A stretch of 64,000 bases of DNA, from assembly GCA_025618425.1 (NCBI GenBank), contig CM046842.1:26837878-26901877 (forward strand), in the 5' to 3' direction. The stretch comes from Heliocidaris tuberculata (Eukaryota > Echinodermata > Echinoidea > Camarodonta > Echinometridae). Both the position numbers and the translations under genes were made by a program. Below, in pieces: positions 59,135-64,000 of the stretch. Position 1 is the stretch's first letter. Each line of letters begins with the position of its first letter. The notes below the pieces were generated by a model, which saw nothing but the letters and a program-made list of their open reading frames with translations, was not told where the DNA came from and ran no database searches.

Positions 59135-60572
59135 AGGGTGACTAAATTAAAAAATTGATTGCCCATTTTTCGTAGGAAGGAGTCATCAGGAGCCAAAAAA
59201 TATCTATCATACACTTTTTTATGCATTCAGTCGTATTTCATAATCATTTGAAAAGTACATTTTTGCTGATTTACACAGTCATAAGCCCCGCCCCTAAAAA
59301 AAACCCCATCGAGCGACATCATGATCACGTGATCTGTGACGTACGAGAAGTAAGGGAAAATATTCCACCAACCTATATACTGTGCGCACCCGCAGGCCCC
59401 GCAGGCCCAGCCCGGTGCCGAGCATGACATTCACCGCATCGACCATTTGCATCGCATATTTTCGTGTGTTTAATTCCTCACAATAACTTTGATTTTGGGA
59501 CACAATTTCATCAGTAATGCCAAATCGATGTATAGTTGCGGGCTGTAGCAAGACCCCTAAAGATGATGTAAGCCTACGTACATCATTTTCCTAAAGATGA
59601 AAATCTACGGAAATTGTGGGTCGCAACGGTATTCTCACGCGGGCAGAGTGGCAAGGGCCAAGCGAGTGGAGTACAATTTGCAGTGATCACTTTTCTTCTC
59701 CAGCAGCTGCAGCAGCTTCACCCGCGGCCCCTTCCCCCGCGACCCCTTCACCATGCCCTGGCGCGTCTTCTGCGAGGGGTTCAAACATGGTCGAATTCCC
59801 CTTGCCACTGCACTTGAGCTTCTTCTCTTTCGGTATCGATAAATCATCTGATAAATCAGAGTTCGTATCTGGCTCAAAAAAGTCCTCCAAATCGGACTCG
59901 CGATCACTATCCATCTAAGTTACTCGAAGAATTCAGCCAAAAATCTAAGTCAGTACTACCGTAGTACATGTAAAGCAAAGTAAAAAAAGGCGAGAGTGAA
60001 AACAAACAAAAGCGTTCACCAGTCGCTTAGTACGAGGGGGAACATAGTTGCCGTACTAAAGATGTGTAGTACATTGCACAGACGCATACAACGGCTGTGT
60101 ACGCGTTTAAGACCAATGCAAAACTATCGTTCGGCAAGCTCAGATGGATGAGAACATTGTTCAAAGAAAAGTTAAAAAAACAAAACAAGAGCTGTATATT
60201 TGGGCAAAAGTGTTCACTGATCTTTAAGAAAATATATTGATAATGATTATTCACTCCTTAGACTGTATTGATTAATTTCCCTTTTTCATAAATTGTCTGT
60301 TGAACAGAGGGGTCAAATACCGCATTGTGTGTACAATGTTACATTGCCGCAGCCTGTAGATCTTGTGCCTCTTACTCTTCATACGTCATTTGGGGGTGTG
60401 ACGTCAATTAGCCAATCAGCTCACGAGTTTTAAGGAACGGTCCCCAAACCTCTACTTTTCCCCCTTTTTCGCCAAAACGAGACATAATTTTGACAATCAA
60501 TTGCCAGATTCGTGATTTGAATGCAAAAATACATCGAAACAGCATCCTTTTTCTCTCTAATTTAGTCACCCT
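59135..60572 (+). mobile_element. Kolobok-like element with THAP remnant, 1438 bp
   Basis: TTAA lies at 59131-59134 and 60573-60576. The perfect 15 bp terminal inverted repeat is AGGGTGACTAAATTA. A THAP zinc-finger segment is encoded inside. TTAA duplication, RRG-type termini and THAP-bearing transposases together are the Kolobok pattern; P-element transposases also carry THAP but make 8 bp duplications. The catalytic part of a transposase is missing. Confidence 0.8.
59517..59920 (+). pseudogene. Broken THAP-domain ORF
   Basis: From ATG 59517 the frame gives MPNRCIVAGCSKTPKDD, the C2 half of a THAP finger. The next part, HHFPKDENLRKLWVATV (about 59581-59631), is in the +1 frame. The final part, RAEWQGPSEWSTICSDHF (about 59638-59691), is back in the original frame and supplies the last Cys and His. 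After that the frame is Ala/Pro/Ser-rich to a stop at 59918. The first shift looks like a 4-base CGTA insertion near 59578. The first frame hits TAA at 59592-59594. An acidic antisense frame at 59687-59914 exists, but I consider it a shadow. Confidence 0.75.
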
Positions 60573-60576
60573 TTAA

Positions 60577-61057
60577 GTCAATAATTGCGGCGAGCGTGGA
60601 CAATATCTTCGTTATCCTATTCCACAGAGGCGTAGCCAAGATTTATTTTCTTTTATTTTCATCGTGATGGAGTGCACTTGCAGCTCTCATTTTTTGTTTT
60701 TGTTTTTCCTTTTCCGGGGACACCCAACAAATTATTTGTGGAGCATAGCTACCGTGAACAAAAGAGGATTGATAACAACTTGACAGTGACCCTAACATTC
60801 TAGTGCATTAAAGAGCTTATACATGTAAAGTGTTGCCATAATGATTAATTAATTGTTAACACATTATAACTTGATTTCCCTCCCCCCCCCCCCCCTTCAT
60901 TTTATTAGGGTAGCCAAACCTGATAGGGCAAAAGCAATGTGGGGGCACTTGCCCCATCCACTACTCTCTTGAATATCTGTGCCTGTACCAATATCTTTTC
61001 AGCACGGACTAATTGTGGGCACAAAACACCTTACCACTCAGTGTCCATACGCATTAA
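60577..61057. other. No gene seen
   Basis: Contains poly(C) at about 60885-60894 and a CAGAGGCGTAGCCAAG phrase near 60625 that resembles hAT-type ends. No gene. Confidence 0.45.
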
Positions 61058-61203
61058 AGGGCTGGTCACATTGTCCGATAACTATATAACGATAACTATT
61101 AACATACACGAGCATACTTAAACATACACAAAACATTGTAGGGTATACATGTACCTTTACTTGAAAATCTCGTTATCGTTATCGGAGAAATGTGACCAGC
61201 CCT
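61058..61203. mobile_element. 146 bp TTAA foldback MITE
   Basis: Flanked by TTAA (61054-61057) and TTAC (61204-61207). The termini AGGGCTGGTCACATT and inverse are nearly perfect. The next inner block, TCCGATAAC...CGATAAC, also pairs. It has the AGGG start seen in 17324 and 59135. Confidence 0.8.
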
Positions 61204-61381
61204 TTACGTCTAACGGTAAAAAGCCTAGGCCCAACTCATTGTCGATGTTTGCCCAAGCATTCATGTCAAAACTATAACCATTAATATTCACTTACAATAC
61301 TTTACACATGTCAGAAAGACTAAAACCAATATACATTATAATGTCACTAATCATTAAATACGAGGAGGACTGCCCCCATCC

Positions 61382-61382
<1 letters not shown>

Positions 61383-61421
<39 letters not shown>

Positions 61422-61443
61422 CTCATTTTTTTTTTTTTTTTTA
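61383..61443. repeat. (CT)n and poly(T) tract
   Basis: CT dinucleotide repeats followed by 17 or more T. Both strands show artefactual low-complexity frames. Confidence 0.9.
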
Positions 61444-63550
61444 ATCTCTCGTTTGTTTCAGTCATCCAGCCCTTGTACATGACTGGGTTTTGTTTCGTCA
61501 TCGTGTTGTTATTTACTTCTTCTTCCTGTTTTTCACTCTAGTCTTAAATCATTTTATGGTCAAAGTCTCCCATGAAGGGCTATTAAAATGGTCCGTGACA
61601 CTCCACTCCCTCATTACACGGACACCCGACGACCTTTCATGTTTGCTCTGCTGTGAATAAACGGAAAGGGTACATGGATATTGAAGACATCAACCTTGAA
61701 ATTGGGTTTACATTGTTAGTTCGAGGGCCATAGCTACATAGGTGTACTCCGTGTTAAATATAGGTAAACAAGTACAACGACATTTACATATATACCTGTA
61801 GGTAAAACTGTCGCACTTCTGATCCATTAACAATAAACATAAACAAAACTCGTAATATTATTATGGAAATAAAATTGCACACTGTACTGTGGTGTGTATG
61901 AAAGAAGTTTTCTTTCTTTCAGAATTAATTTTTCTTCCAACACTTTTTACCAATTAATATTTTCATGTATATTGTTGTTTTTGTTGATGTTATTTCTGTT
62001 GTTGTTGTTATCGTTCCTCTTTTGAAAAAAAAATCAACTCTAATCCCGACCAATATACATTTTAGGGTGCTGTTATTTGGAGATTTCCGAAGTTGAACCT
62101 GTCTCGTAATAACGCATACAAATCGAAGAAAGAGGGAATAACTTGTTCAAGAAATCGATTGGACAAGTTCCCAATTTATCGGCATAAAACGCACGACAAT
62201 AACCTTTTCAACTTTCAAAATGATCCGATTATCCCGTGTTTTGTTGTTGTAGTTGATCGTTTATCTCATGTTGGGAAGGAATTCAGATCAGTTATCGATA
62301 GGTACAATACCAAGCAATCAGGCAATTGTGATTATCGATCCGACCAATTGTGAAGAAGCCTGCAAGTGCTCTTGTTACAATGTATAAAGCAAATAGACCT
62401 GTACTCACTGCTGCAGGTGTAATTTGAGTCCCATACGTTACCAAGTATTGTCCAATTACGAACATAAATTGACATCAAATGCATCATTTCCTTAATATTA
62501 TTTTGGTGTAATCCTAGCTCGTGTGTATATATAGAGCTATTGATTAAATACAATCATCAGCATGATCAGAAATACTAAGCTTTGACAAAAAAGCTTGGAC
62601 TTGCCCATGTACATGTATACATGTACAGCCGGGGAGTCTCGTAAAGTCACGGTCATGAACCATGCACTCGGGAACTAGGATCCAGGAATGTTGGGTGCTG
62701 CAGCACCCCTTGAAAAAAAAAAGTGGGGCTGGATGTGGTTGTAGGGAGGGAGGGGGCGGGGAGGGGTCTGTCAGTGAAGTTGAGTGAAAGGGACCCACCC
62801 CCACTGAAAAGGTTGCGCCAAGAATCATGGGGATCAGAGGACCCCGTTTGAAAGTTGTCAACTTCTATCATGTTTATAATATCTCGTCAAGACAAAGTTC
62901 TTTTGCTTGCGAATTATATTTTTTACCCAAGTATATTAGCCTACACTTGATAACTAAAATCAAATCAGATTGTCATATTCTAATACAGCGTTTGATTGCC
63001 ACTGTAACATATTACATTGACTGGTAAGTCGAGAAAGTTGCTGAGACCGACATATTTTGTGAAATGAACAGAAATGGCTTAATGGGTAAACACATTCAAA
63101 TTCTGAAGCAGCATGATGTCAACAGAACAAAGAGCGACATTATTTCGAAGATGCCGTGCAAAAGAGGCGTGCGGGAATGTGAATTTGAATGTCGTGGAAA
63201 TTTTTACCAGAACCTAAAAAGGAAAAGAAATGAGGGAATCCCATTCCTAACAATCTGACAATTTGGCACCAGCAATCGAAATACATGAAGGTGATTCAGA
63301 ATTCGTTGGTACAGCGGAGATCTAAATAATGACAATTCCATATATTTTATCACCATCATGTGCGATACTGTAATATGTTTTGTAAATATTTATATAACAA
63401 TCTTGGTATCCTAAGTGTGTTTCTATACTGAGCTAAAGTAGTCTATACTTTGTGTATATCACACTGTCAAAACTATAAATTGCTTTTTCAAAATGACTCA
63501 CGAATATATACATGGTTATTTTTCAACGGATTTTAGAAAATAATTACCTT
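61444..63550. other. No gene seen
   Basis: Three short frames (62093-62353 +, 62544-62861 -, 63064-63258 +) show no recognisable domain, no splice partners and no codon bias that I can judge. I leave them uncalled. Confidence 0.5.
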
Positions 63551-63835
63551 CTCAATATATGATGATATAATATTATTAAGATACTAGAGATGTGTAACGA
63601 CATTTTCTTTAAAAAAAACAAACATTAATTAGGAGGATACCAAATACTTTGTATATATATTTAGCTATGTTCTTATTTATTTTTTGTTATATGAGTTTAT
63701 TTTCATGATTTTTTTTTTTTACTATTACTGTTACTTTCTATTGCTATTAGGGCCTCATAGAAGACCAACACTATTGGTGATAATGAGCCATCTTGTCTAA
63801 ATATCAGAAATAAATAAATAAACAATACATCAATA
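63551..63835 (+). mobile_element. LINE 3' UTR remnant
   Basis: The TTGCTATTAGGGCCTCATAG block, followed by AAGACCAACACTATTGGTG and a terminal AAATAAATAAATAAAC, has the look of CR1/L2-type LINE 3' ends (a short hairpin around ACCAACACTATTGGT and an A-rich tail). There is no ORF left. Confidence 0.45.
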
Positions 63836-64000
63836 ATAAATGTTGCAGCCTATACAGCAAAAACGAAGTCAGTAAGTCACAAAATCCAGTGTCATGTTAT
63901 CATGATTATGTAATGGTCATACCGAATGAAGGGTGCAAGGGCGTGCACATATCATGATGAGTTTCTGAAGATCACATGACTTGACCAAATATATGTCTAT

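Noticed and set aside
59687..59914. Minus-strand acidic frame (DSDRESDLEDFF...)
   Set aside because: It lies antisense to the Ser/Ala-rich tail of the THAP frame. Acidic/Ser antisense pairs are expected from the codons, and no downstream exon was found.
62093..62861. Small frames on both strands
   Set aside because: No recognisable domain, no start or splice context, and no repeat membership.

Overview
The window looks like animal nuclear DNA, most likely from a marine invertebrate deuterostome such as an echinoderm. The evidence is AT-rich sequence, many small exons with GT/AG introns, a large NACHT/WD-repeat gene, a class A GPCR, APE-type LINEs, tRNA-derived SINEs, and many small DNA transposons. 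The species cannot be fixed from the sequence alone. Two host genes can be read completely. Most of the rest is mobile-element debris and simple repeats.

Layout. Positions 1-8100 are non-genic: a perfect hairpin, a foldback element split by a nearly complete LINE (about 3600-7126), and an interstitial TTAGGG array. Positions 8164-10175 hold a tRNA-derived SINE and a foldback element bounded by (ATT)n tracts. Positions 11201-15539 (+) hold a three-exon rhodopsin-family GPCR of 326 residues; its first intron contains a 1.7 kb hAT-like element. Positions 15600-24400 are a graveyard of foldback elements, several of them flanked by TTAA.

Positions 24426-55707 (-) hold one large gene. I traced 28 exons with canonical splice sites and continuous phase. 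The model is 6735 nt of CDS, or 2244 residues. In order it has an unusual Ser/Pro-rich N-terminal region, a DUF4062-like segment, a NACHT NTPase with Walker A and B motifs, a winged-helix/TPR-like linker as in NWD1/NWD2, a WD-repeat region, a coiled coil and an acidic tail. This is a STAND-type (NLR-like) signalling ATPase. Its introns carry MITEs, an antisense LINE fragment, and large (ACT)n arrays.

Positions 55708-64000 hold no host gene I can support. They contain LINE 3' remnants, a TTAA-flanked 1.44 kb element with a broken THAP domain (Kolobok-like), and a 146 bp relative-like MITE.

The most striking pattern is the density of TTAA-flanked elements. One family is exactly 72 bp long in five intact copies, with diverged copies besides. 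Others are 381-395 bp piggyBac-like elements, and others begin AGGG. The two host genes are not obviously functionally linked.
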